This document shows positions 1 through 5,478 of a stretch of DNA of 5,478 nucleotides, piece by piece. The position numbers were made by a program, and so were the translations under genes. Position 1 is the stretch's first letter. The number at the start of each line of letters is the position of its first letter. Origin of the DNA: Acidimicrobiia bacterium (GTDB lineage Bacteria; Actinomycetota; Acidimicrobiia; IMCC26256); assembly GCA_023262065.1 (NCBI GenBank), contig JALRDW010000264.1, positions 1 to 5,478 of the forward strand, in the 5' to 3' direction. The notes below the pieces were generated by a model. The model saw nothing but the letters and a program-made list of their open reading frames with translations, had not been told where the DNA came from and did not search any database.

Positions 1-1370
1 GCATGATCGCCGCCGAGGGCATCCTCACGTCGCGCGGCGGCCTCGTGTCGCACGCGGCGGTGGTGGCCCGCGGCATGGGCAAGCCCGCCATCTGCGGCGC
101 CGACGCGCTCCAGATCGACCTCGGTCGCAAGTGCTTCGCCGTGGCCCAGCCCGCAGCGGACGGCACCGTGGGCGAGACCGTGGTGCGCGAGGGCGACCTC
201 ATCTCGATCAACGGAACGACCGGGGAGGTCGTCGTCGGCGAGGTGGCGGTGGTGACCCCGGAGCCGAGCGGCCCGTTCGGGATCGTGCTCGGCTGGGCCG
301 ACGAGTTCCGCACGCTCAAGGTGCGCACGAACGCCGACCTCCCGGAGGACTGCGAGAAGGCGATCGAGTTCGGGGCCGAGGGCGTCGGGCTGTGCCGGAC
401 CGAGCACATGTTCCTCGGTGACCGGCTGCCGATCGTGCAGGCCATGATCCTCGCCGACTCCCCGGACGCCGAGGCCTCGGCCATGGCCGCCCTGCTCGAC
501 CAGCAGCGCACCGACTTCGAGGGCATCCTCGAGGCCATGGACGGCAAGCCGGTCACGGTGCGCCTCCTCGACCCGCCGCTGCACGAGTTCCTGCCGCACC
601 ACGACGAACTCCAGGCCCGCCGGACCGCCGCCTTCATCCGCGGGTCGGCCGACCCGGAGGCGGAGCACCTCTGGGCCGCGGTGAAGCGGTGGGAGGAGGC
701 GAACCCGATGCTCGGCATCCGGGGCTGCCGCCTCGGCATCCTCAAGCCCGCGCTCTACCGGATGCAGGTGCGCGCGCTGCTCGAGGCCGCGGTGGCGCGC
801 AAGCGGGCCGGCGGCGATCCGCAGGTGGAGATCATGGTGCCGCTCACCGTGATCCGGACCGAGATGGAGTTGCTCGACGACTGGATCCGGACCGAGGCCG
901 AGGCGGTCTTCGCCGAGCAGGGTCTCCGGGTCGACTACCTCGTCGGCACGATGGTCGAGACGCCGCGGGCCGCGATCACGGCCGGCGAGATCGCCGAGAC
1001 CGCCCAGTTCTTCTCGTTCGGCACGAACGACCTCACGCAGATGACCTTCGGGTTCAGCCGGGACGACGTCGAGGGCCGCATGATGCCGGTGTACCTCGAG
1101 GACAAGATCCTCGGGGTGAGCCCGTTCGAGCAGCTCGACCGGACCGGCGTCGGCGAGCTCATCCGCTGGGCCAAGGAGAAGGGCCGGGCCGTGCGTCCCG
1201 ACCTCAAGCTCGGCATCTGCGGCGAGCACGGCGGTGATCCGACCTCGGTGCACTTCTGCCACGAGGTCGGCCTCGACTACGTGTCGGCGTCGCCGTACCG
1301 CGTGCCGCTGGCGCGGCTCGCAGCGGCCCACGCCGCGCTCGAGGCCACCGGGCCCGGTACGACCGCCTGA
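1..1370 (+). CDS. ppdK: Pyruvate, phosphate dikinase, C-terminal part (5' end outside window)
   Basis: PPDK interconverts pyruvate + ATP + Pi and PEP + AMP + PPi in the cytosol. The visible 455 residues hold the end of the swivelling phosphohistidine domain and the whole PEP/pyruvate TIM barrel. Numbering from the ATG at position 3, the phosphorylated His is H17 in RGGLVSHAAVVARGMGKP. Barrel motifs follow: GLCRTEHMF (R132), TVRLLDPPLHEF (R188), NPMLGIRGCRLGI (234-246), MVETPRA (E319), SFGTNDLTQM (N342, D343) and GICGEHGGDP with the general-acid Cys C406. All expected active-site residues are present. Family members are about 880 residues long, so roughly half lies upstream; the ATG at 3 is an internal Met and bases 1-2 belong to the preceding codon. 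Two oddities are Val15 where the regulatory Thr usually sits, two residues before the catalytic His, and SASPYRVP in place of the common SCSP. PEP synthase and enzyme I are less likely given the GICGEHGG and DYVSxSPYRVP motifs. Confidence 0.96.
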   Translation, partial: MIAAEGILTSRGGLVSHAAVVARGMGKPAICGADALQIDLGRKCFAVAQPAADGTVGETVVREGDLISINGTTGEVVVGEVAVVTPEPSGPFGIVLGWADEFRTLKVRTNADLPEDCEKAIEFGAEGVGLCRTEHMFLGDRLPIVQAMILADSPDAEASAMAALLDQQRTDFEGILEAMDGKPVTVRLLDPPLHEFLPHHDELQARRTAAFIRGSADPEAEHLWAAVKRWEEANPMLGIRGCRLGILKPALYRMQVRALLEAAVARKRAGGDPQVEIMVPLTVIRTEMELLDDWIRTEAEAVFAEQGLRVDYLVGTMVETPRAAITAGEIAETAQFFSFGTNDLTQMTFGFSRDDVEGRMMPVYLEDKILGVSPFEQLDRTGVGELIRWAKEKGRAVRPDLKLGICGEHGGDPTSVHFCHEVGLDYVSASPYRVPLARLAAAHAALEATGPGTTA

Positions 1371-1374
1371 TCCG

Positions 1375-1397
1375 GTCGGTCCGGGCCCCGGACCGAC
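1375..1397 (+). terminator. GC-rich hairpin just after ppdK stop
   Basis: Four bases after the ppdK TGA lies a perfect inverted repeat. The left arm GTCGGTCCGG (1375-1384) is the exact reverse complement of CCGGACCGAC (1388-1397), leaving a 3-base centre. There is no T tract, so it is not a canonical rho-independent terminator. U-tract-less hairpins are, however, widely proposed as terminators or 3'-end stabilisers in high-GC actinobacteria. Its position immediately after the stop codon supports a 3'-end role for ppdK mRNA. The symmetry is read directly; the function is inferred. Confidence 0.6.
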
Positions 1398-1405
1398 GAC
1401 GACCG

Positions 1406-1438
1406 CGCCCCCGGCCGGCCCGATGGGCCCCGGGGGCG
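1406..1438 (+). terminator. Second, longer GC hairpin between ppdK and dgt
   Basis: The outer stem CGCCCCCGG (1406-1414) pairs with CCGGGGGCG (1430-1438). After a two-base CC bulge on the left side (1415-1416), an inner stem GGCCC (1417-1421) pairs with GGGCC (1425-1429) around a GAT loop. That gives 14 G-C pairs in total, the most stable fold in the window by eye. It is followed by TTGTCGT, only a hint of a U-rich tail. With the hairpin at 1375-1397 it forms a tandem terminator-like pair that should separate ppdK from dgt transcription. Its right arm ends 17 bases before the proposed dgt -10 element. Confidence 0.65.
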
Positions 1439-1455
1439 TTGTCGTACCCCGTCGC

Positions 1456-1469
1456 TACCATCGACCCCG
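1456..1469 (+). promoter_or_regulatory. Proposed -10 element and leaderless-type start signal of dgt
   Basis: TACCAT (1456-1461) fits the TAnnnT form of an actinobacterial -10 hexamer and ends exactly eight bases before the dgt ATG. No GGAGG-like ribosome binding site lies in the 20 bases before the ATG. Transcription would therefore begin at or within a few bases of the start codon. No clear -35 is visible: TTGTCG (1439-1444) is only 11 bases upstream of the hexamer, too close for standard spacing. The call is strengthened by the same arrangement before dnaG (2734-2747). Confidence 0.55.
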
Positions 1470-2657
1470 ATGGACCAGCCGACCACCCCGCCCGAACCCG
1501 CCGTCGACGAGACGCAGCTCACCGAGCGCGCCCGGGCCTGGGCCGCCACGATGCACGGCCACGACGATGCGGGGGCGGTGGTGCTGGCGCACGCCGACTC
1601 CGCAGCATCCGTCGACCGTCCCGCTGCGGTCGGCCGGGTCGCCCGGGAGGAGGCCGAAGCGGCCTGGCTGGCCCGGGGCGCGACCCTCGCCGACGGGGCC
1701 GGGCACCGGGCCCGGGACGAGGAACCGGATCCTGAGCGCACCTGCTTCGAGCGCGACCGGGATCGCATCCTCCACCGAGCCACGGCGTTCCGCCGCCTCG
1801 CTGGCAAGACCCAGGTGTTCATCTTCCCCGAGGACCACCAGCGCACCCGCCTGACCCATGCGCTCGAGGTCGCCCAGGTCGCCACCGGCATCGCCCGGGC
1901 GGTGCGGCTCAACGTCGCGCTCGCCGAGGCGATCGCACTCGGCCACGACTGCGGGCACGGTCCGTTCGGCCACGCGAGCGAGGACGCCTTCGGCCCGTAC
2001 CTGCCCGGTGGGTACGACCACGCGGTCTGGGGGGCCGACGTCGTCCTCGCCCCGCTCAACCTGTGCGTCGAGACCCTCGACGGCATCCGCAACCACTCGT
2101 GGTCACGTCCGGCCCCGAGCACCCCGGAGGGTGAGGTCGTCTCCTGGGCCGACCGCATCGCCTACGTCTGCCACGACTTCGAGGACGCGGTCGACGCGGG
2201 CATCGTGACCCCGGGCATGCTCCCGGAGCTCGTCCGGGAGCGGTGCGGGTCGACCCGATCCCAGCAACTCCACACCTTCATCGGTGCGGTGGTGGACGCC
2301 GTGCGCACGACCGGCCGGATCGGCATGGCGGCTCCCGTGGCCGAGGCCCTGGCGGCGTTCCGGGCCTTCAACTACGAGCGCATCTACATGCGCCCCGCCT
2401 CGGTGGCCCAGGGTGAGGCGGTCACCCGGCTCCTGCGGGCCCTCGTGGACTTCTACGCCGACCGCCCGAACGTGCTGCCGTTCGACGAACTCGGCCCGCT
2501 CGGCCACCCCGGCGTGGCCGCGGGCAGCGAGGACGCCGTGCGGGAGGCGGTCACCTACGTCGCCGGGATGACCGATCGCTTCGCGTTCGCGCAGGCGCGG
2601 GCCCACCTCGGGTGGGATCCCGACGCCATGCCGGCCGGCGTCGACCTCGGCCGCTGA
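1470..2657 (+). CDS. dgt: dGTPase-like HD-domain deoxynucleoside triphosphate triphosphohydrolase
   Basis: This family cleaves dNTPs to deoxynucleoside plus tripolyphosphate and so trims dNTP pools in the cytosol. The 395-residue protein shows the family signature RTCFERDRDRILHRATAFRR (90-109) followed by LAGKTQVF. The HD metal site comprises H130 in RTRLTHALEVAQ, H159-D160 in LGHDCGHGPFGHASED (also H163 and H168) and D228 in WADRIAYVCHDFEDA. RNHSWSRPAPSTPEGEVV precedes the last motif, and FNYERIYMRPASVAQ lies near the C-terminus (about 320-334). About 60 residues at the N-terminus (Ala/Glu/Arg-rich, with HGHDD near 29-33) have no recognisable family counterpart. The ATG at 1470 is chosen because of the -10-like TACCAT eight bases upstream; M28 is a fallback start with no better signal. 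Substrate specificity (dGTP alone or several dNTPs) cannot be told from sequence. It precedes dnaG by 90 bp on the same strand, consistent with a replication-related role. Confidence 0.93.
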   Translation: MDQPTTPPEPAVDETQLTERARAWAATMHGHDDAGAVVLAHADSAASVDRPAAVGRVAREEAEAAWLARGATLADGAGHRARDEEPDPERTCFERDRDRILHRATAFRRLAGKTQVFIFPEDHQRTRLTHALEVAQVATGIARAVRLNVALAEAIALGHDCGHGPFGHASEDAFGPYLPGGYDHAVWGADVVLAPLNLCVETLDGIRNHSWSRPAPSTPEGEVVSWADRIAYVCHDFEDAVDAGIVTPGMLPELVRERCGSTRSQQLHTFIGAVVDAVRTTGRIGMAAPVAEALAAFRAFNYERIYMRPASVAQGEAVTRLLRALVDFYADRPNVLPFDELGPLGHPGVAAGSEDAVREAVTYVAGMTDRFAFAQARAHLGWDPDAMPAGVDLGR

Positions 2658-2694
2658 CGCCGAGCGCCCACCCGTCGATCGCTGCGTCACGCGG
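2651..2694 (+). other. Bulged stem-loop spanning the dgt stop codon
   Basis: CCGCTGACGC (2651-2660), which contains the dgt TGA, pairs with GCGTCA-C-GCGG (2684-2694), giving ten base pairs with one bulged C at 2690. Inside it AGCG (2663-2666) can pair with CGCT (2680-2683) around a 13-base loop. There is no T tract. It may be a weak terminator, an RNA processing or stabilising element, or chance in GC-rich DNA. It is clearly weaker than the ppdK-dgt hairpins, so readthrough from dgt into dnaG is plausible. Confidence 0.3.
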
Positions 2695-2733
2695 GGCCAC
2701 CGGGGCGCGGGAGCGGACGTCCGGCCGGCGGCC

Positions 2734-2747
2734 TATCCTCCGAACCG
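2734..2747 (+). promoter_or_regulatory. Proposed -10 element and leaderless-type start signal of dnaG
   Basis: TATCCT (2734-2739) matches TAnnnT and ends exactly eight bases before the dnaG ATG, the same geometry as upstream of dgt. CCGATGG around the start codon is also identical in both genes, and 13 of 20 positions agree between 1454-1473 and 2732-2751. No Shine-Dalgarno-like GGAGG precedes the ATG at normal spacing, and no TTGAC-like -35 is seen at about 17 bases upstream. It would drive dnaG and, through the 4-base overlap, the sigma gene. Confidence 0.55.
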
Positions 2748-4598
2748 ATGGGGATCGTCGCGGAGGACATCGCTCGGGTACGGGAGTCGACCGACATCGT
2801 CGGGCTCATCTCCGAGCGCGTCGCGCTCAAGCGCGTCGGGCGCCGGTACCAGGGGCTGTGCCCGTTCCACAACGAGAAGAGTGCGTCGTTCTCGGTCAAC
2901 CCGGAGCTCGGTGTGTACCACTGCTTCGGGTGTCAGGCGAGCGGTGATTCCATCACCTTCCTGCGGGAGCTCGACCACATCGACTTCATCGACGCGGTCG
3001 AGCGGCTCGCGGCGCGCGCCGGGATCACCCTCCGCTACGACGACGCGAAGGCGAACCAGGATCGTCAGAAGCGCAGCCGCCTCGTCGAGGCGATGCGGTC
3101 CGCGGTGGCGATCTACCACGATCGGCTGCTGACCTCCCCGGACGCCGGTCCGGCCCGCGCCTACCTGCGGTCCCGGGGCTTCGACGGCGATGCGGCCCGG
3201 CGGTTCGAACTGGGGTGGGCCCCCGACGGCTACGACGTCCTCACCCGGGCGCTGCTCGATCGCAAGTTCTCCCGGGACGACCTCGCCGCGGTCGGCCTCA
3301 CCTTCACGAACCGGGCGAACCGGATGCAGGACCAGTTCCGCAACCGACTCATGTTCCCGATCTTCGACCGGCAGGGTGACCCGGTGGGTTTCGGTGGCCG
3401 CACCCTGACCGGGGACGGTCCGAAGTACAAGAACTCGCCCGAGACGCCGCTGTACCACAAGAGCCGGATCCTCTACGGCCTCAACTGGGCGAAGGCCGAG
3501 GTGAGCGCGCGCGATGCCGTCGTGATCTGCGAGGGCTACACGGACGTGATGGCCTTCGCGCTCGCCGGCGTGCCGAACGCGGTGGCGACCTGCGGCACCG
3601 CGCTCACCGAGGATCACGTGCAGGTGCTCAAGAACTTCACCCGGCACATCGTGCTCGCCTACGACGCGGACAGCGCGGGCCAGACCGCGGCCGAGAAGTG
3701 GTACACGTGGGAGCAGCGGTTCGAGATCGACGTGCGCGTCGCCGCGCTCCCGGCCGGCGGCGATCCGGCGGACCTGTACAAGGCCGACCCCGACGCGCTC
3801 GGCCGCGCGGTCGAGGGCGCGCGCTCGTTCATGCAGTTCAAGCTCGATCGGGTGCTCGGAGCGGCCGATCTCGGGACCCCCGAGGGTCGGGCCCGCGCCG
3901 CGGAGGCGTCGGTGCGCGTGCTCCGTGAGCACACGAACGAACTCGTCCGCGAGGGCTACATCCAGCAGGTCGCCGGGGTCACCGGCTTCGACCACTCGTG
4001 GTTCAAGGACGCCATCGCCCGCCCGGCACCGCGGCGGGACCAGGAGCCCGAGCCGACCACGGCCGAGCGTCCGGTCGTCCGGTCGGATCCGAGTGCCCGG
4101 CTGGACCGGCGCGAGGTCGAGGCCCTGCGGTGGGCCATCCACGAACCGGCACAGGTCGCCTCGTGGATCGACGTGTCCCTCTTCGGCGATCCGCTGGCCG
4201 TCGAGGCCTTCGAGCTCCTCGCCGCCTCGGCCTCGTTCCACGAGGCCCTGGCCCAGGCGACCGGCCCGGTGCTCGCCCTGCTCGAGCAACTGGCGGTCGA
4301 GGAGCCGGTGGTCGACGGCGAGCCCGAGACCCTCCACGCCCGGCTCGTGGTGAGCCTCGTGGAGCCCGCCGGGGAGCGCTGGCTGGCCGATCTGCTGCGC
4401 CGGGGCGATGACCGGGCCATGGTCGTCAAGCCCCTGCTCGACCGGATCGCCCACGCCCGGAACTCGGACTGGGCGGTGGGGGAGCAGGCGGCCCTTCAGT
4501 TGGTCGGGCTGCTGGCCGATGCACAGGCGCCCGTCGGGGACGGGTCCGCTCCGGCGGCCGAACCGAACACCGAGGTGCCCGTGGGATCCGAGGCATGA
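2748..4598 (+). CDS. dnaG: DNA primase DnaG
   Basis: DnaG synthesises RNA primers at the replication fork in partnership with the DnaB helicase. The 616-residue length is typical. The N-terminal CHC2-type zinc domain has C38, H41 (CPFHNEK), C59 and C62 (CFGC). The catalytic core begins near 110. [20 protein letters not shown] (197-216) and [18 protein letters not shown] are standard primase motifs. The TOPRIM domain carries E262 ([13 protein letters not shown]), D306 and D308 ([10 protein letters not shown]), and D339 in GGDPADLY. A Pro/Arg/Glu-rich linker (about 425-450) leads to a poorly conserved helical C-terminal region (about 452-590), expected to bind DnaB, and then a Pro/Ala/Glu-rich tail. 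No key residue is missing. The start is supported by the usual N-terminal pattern [18 protein letters not shown] and by the upstream -10-like hexamer. The stop codon overlaps the sigma gene start, implying co-expression. Confidence 0.98.
   Translation: MGIVAEDIARVRESTDIVGLISERVALKRVGRRYQGLCPFHNEKSASFSVNPELGVYHCFGCQASGDSITFLRELDHIDFIDAVERLAARAGITLRYDDAKANQDRQKRSRLVEAMRSAVAIYHDRLLTSPDAGPARAYLRSRGFDGDAARRFELGWAPDGYDVLTRALLDRKFSRDDLAAVGLTFTNRANRMQDQFRNRLMFPIFDRQGDPVGFGGRTLTGDGPKYKNSPETPLYHKSRILYGLNWAKAEVSARDAVVICEGYTDVMAFALAGVPNAVATCGTALTEDHVQVLKNFTRHIVLAYDADSAGQTAAEKWYTWEQRFEIDVRVAALPAGGDPADLYKADPDALGRAVEGARSFMQFKLDRVLGAADLGTPEGRARAAEASVRVLREHTNELVREGYIQQVAGVTGFDHSWFKDAIARPAPRRDQEPEPTTAERPVVRSDPSARLDRREVEALRWAIHEPAQVASWIDVSLFGDPLAVEAFELLAASASFHEALAQATGPVLALLEQLAVEEPVVDGEPETLHARLVVSLVEPAGERWLADLLRRGDDRAMVVKPLLDRIAHARNSDWAVGEQAALQLVGLLADAQAPVGDGSAPAAEPNTEVPVGSEA
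4595..4598 (+). promoter_or_regulatory. ATGA stop/start overlap coupling dnaG to rpoD
   Basis: The dnaG TGA (4596-4598) shares bases with the sigma-factor ATG (4595-4597). The only GAGG nearby (4590-4593) leaves a single base before the ATG, too close to act as a normal ribosome binding site, and no other clear Shine-Dalgarno precedes it. This fits termination-reinitiation coupling, so sigma synthesis would depend on dnaG translation. The overlap is seen directly; the coupling is inferred. Confidence 0.7.
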
Positions 4599-5478
4599 CC
4601 GAGCACGAGGTCGAGCACACCGGCGACGCCCGCCGTCGCCACCCGGCGGCGCCGGATCCCGGAGCCGCGCTCGTCGACGAGGCGATCCGCACGGCGGCCA
4701 CCGAACCGATCCTCGCGCCCACCGACGAGGCCGTCGACCAGCTCCTGTTCCGCGTGCGGAGCCGGGAGCGGCTCTACGTGACCACCGGCGAGATCTTCGC
4801 GGCGTTCCCGGGATTCGAACCCTCGACCGACGAACTCGCCGCGATCCACGGGCGGGTCGAGGCCGCCGGGATGCAGATCGTCGACGAGATCACCGACGAG
4901 CTCCTGCGCGAGGACGAGGCGAACCGTCGCAAGGGCCCCGAGCCGGCGCTGCCGGCCCGTACCGCCGATGAGCGACGCCTGCTGCGCCCGCGCCGCAGCG
5001 CCGGCGGTGCCGATGGTGGTTCGTTCGATCCGGTCCGTATCTACCTGCGCGAGATCGGACAGGTCCCGCTGCTCACTGCGGCCGAAGAGGTGCGCCTCGC
5101 CCAGCGCCTCGAGGCGGGGGTGCACGCCCGGGAACGCCTCGAGGTCGCGACCGGGTTCGGTGTGCCGGACCTGCTCGACGACGAGGAGCGGGCCAGCCTC
5201 GAGGCCGTGGCGGCCGACGGTGCGCTCGCACGGCAGCAGCTGACCGAGGCGAACCTCCGGCTCGTCGTGTCGATCGCCAAGCGGTACGTCGGCCGGGGCA
5301 TGGCCCTGCTCGATCTCGTGCAGGAGGGCAACATCGGCCTCATGCGGGCGGTCGAGAAGTTCGACTACACGAAGGGTTTCAAGTTCTCCACCTACGCGAC
5401 CTGGTGGATCCGTCAGGCGATCTCCCGGGCGGTGGCCGAGGAAAGCCGCAACATCCGCCTGCCCGTGCACGCGATGGA
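4595..5478 (+). CDS. rpoD: RNA polymerase sigma-70 family factor, probable primary sigma (3' end outside window)
   Basis: The reading frame stays open from the ATG at 4595 to the window end (294 codons plus two bases). It directs RNA polymerase to promoters by recognising the -10 element. Residues about 46-100, including [16 protein letters not shown] and GMQIVDEI, look like a region 1.1 domain, a mark of primary-type sigmas. A charged linker follows. Region 1.2 is [18 protein letters not shown] (144-161) and region 2.1 is [17 protein letters not shown] (220-236). Region 2.2 is [20 protein letters not shown], and regions 2.3-2.4 are [19 protein letters not shown] (260-278). By alignment to E. 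coli sigma-70, W270/W271 match the melting Trp pair (433/434) and Q274 matches Q437, while Ser277 replaces T440. The next stretch, [14 protein letters not shown], differs from the usual ADQARTIRIPVHM. Regions 3 and 4 are outside the window. The dnaG-sigma order supports a primary sigma (rpoD/sigA); a group 2 paralogue is not excluded. Confidence 0.93.
   Translation, partial: MTEHEVEHTGDARRRHPAAPDPGAALVDEAIRTAATEPILAPTDEAVDQLLFRVRSRERLYVTTGEIFAAFPGFEPSTDELAAIHGRVEAAGMQIVDEITDELLREDEANRRKGPEPALPARTADERRLLRPRRSAGGADGGSFDPVRIYLREIGQVPLLTAAEEVRLAQRLEAGVHARERLEVATGFGVPDLLDDEERASLEAVAADGALARQQLTEANLRLVVSIAKRYVGRGMALLDLVQEGNIGLMRAVEKFDYTKGFKFSTYATWWIRQAISRAVAEESRNIRLPVHAM

Noticed and set aside
1439..1444. 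TTGTCG as a -35 element for the dgt promoter
   Set aside because: The gap to TACCAT is 11 bases, well short of the usual 16-18, so it is not a convincing -35 partner.
1277..2158. Open frames on both strands over dgt in other reading frames (for example minus 1277-2158, plus 1234-1854)
   Set aside because: Their products are Arg/Pro/Ser/Ala repeats typical of off-frame GC-rich DNA, and they cross the terminator-like gap and the conserved dgt gene.
2733..4454. A 573-codon open frame on the minus strand opposite dnaG
   Set aside because: Its sequence is low-complexity (Arg/Gly/Val/Glu-rich), shows no recognisable motif and mirrors the dnaG codons. Long antisense open frames are expected when third positions are nearly all G/C.
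4801..4830. Minus-strand GGGTTCGAATCCC-like sequence resembling a tRNA T-arm
   Set aside because: Only about three stem pairs form, no acceptor, D or anticodon arms are found around it, and it lies inside sigma region 1.1 coding FPGFEP.
4496..5470. A 324-codon open frame on the minus strand opposite the sigma gene
   Set aside because: The plus strand encodes clear sigma-70 regions 1.1 to 2.4 here. The antisense frame has no domain signature or start signals and is a composition artefact.
1..5478. Search for mobile elements, CRISPR arrays, toxin-antitoxin or defence genes, or a novel system
   Set aside because: All coding space is accounted for by four conserved housekeeping genes with uniform composition. 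The two gaps are 99 and 90 bp and hold only hairpins and start signals.

Overview
The window is GC-rich (roughly 70% or more by eye), with strong G/C preference at third codon positions. It holds four tandem plus-strand genes with hardly any non-coding DNA. They are the 3' part of ppdK (pyruvate, phosphate dikinase), a complete dgt-type HD-domain dNTP triphosphohydrolase gene, a complete dnaG (DNA primase), and the 5' part of rpoD/sigA (a sigma-70 family factor with the architecture of a primary sigma). The base composition, protein style and ppdK-dgt-dnaG-rpoD order point to a high-GC Actinomycetota chromosome. An Acidimicrobiia-like lineage is my best guess, but that is inference and was not tested by a search.

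Layout: ppdK enters from the left edge and stops at 1370. A 99-bp gap follows, with two strong tandem GC hairpins (1375-1397 and 1406-1438) and then a -10-like hexamer TACCAT eight bases before the dgt ATG at 1470. dgt stops at 2657. A 90-bp gap follows, with a weaker bulged stem-loop around the dgt stop codon and a second -10-like hexamer, TATCCT, again exactly eight bases before the dnaG ATG at 2748. dnaG ends at 4598 and overlaps the start of the sigma gene by four bases (ATGA, 4595-4598). The sigma gene runs off the right edge partway through region 2.4/3.0.

Functionally, dgt, dnaG and rpoD form a compact replication/transcription cluster: dNTP pool control, primer synthesis and promoter recognition. 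It resembles the macromolecular-synthesis operons in which primase and the primary sigma factor are co-transcribed. ppdK belongs to central carbon metabolism (PEP/pyruvate interconversion) and appears to be insulated from dgt by the hairpins. The matching TAnnnT-N8-ATG arrangement without a Shine-Dalgarno suggests that dgt and dnaG are both transcribed as leaderless or near-leaderless mRNAs.

This is a housekeeping locus. I found no mobile element, CRISPR array, tRNA/rRNA or defence system. The points worth a second look are the paired leaderless-type start signals, the terminator arm overlapping the dgt promoter region, a Val in PPDK where the regulatory Thr normally lies, and unusual residues in sigma region 2.4.
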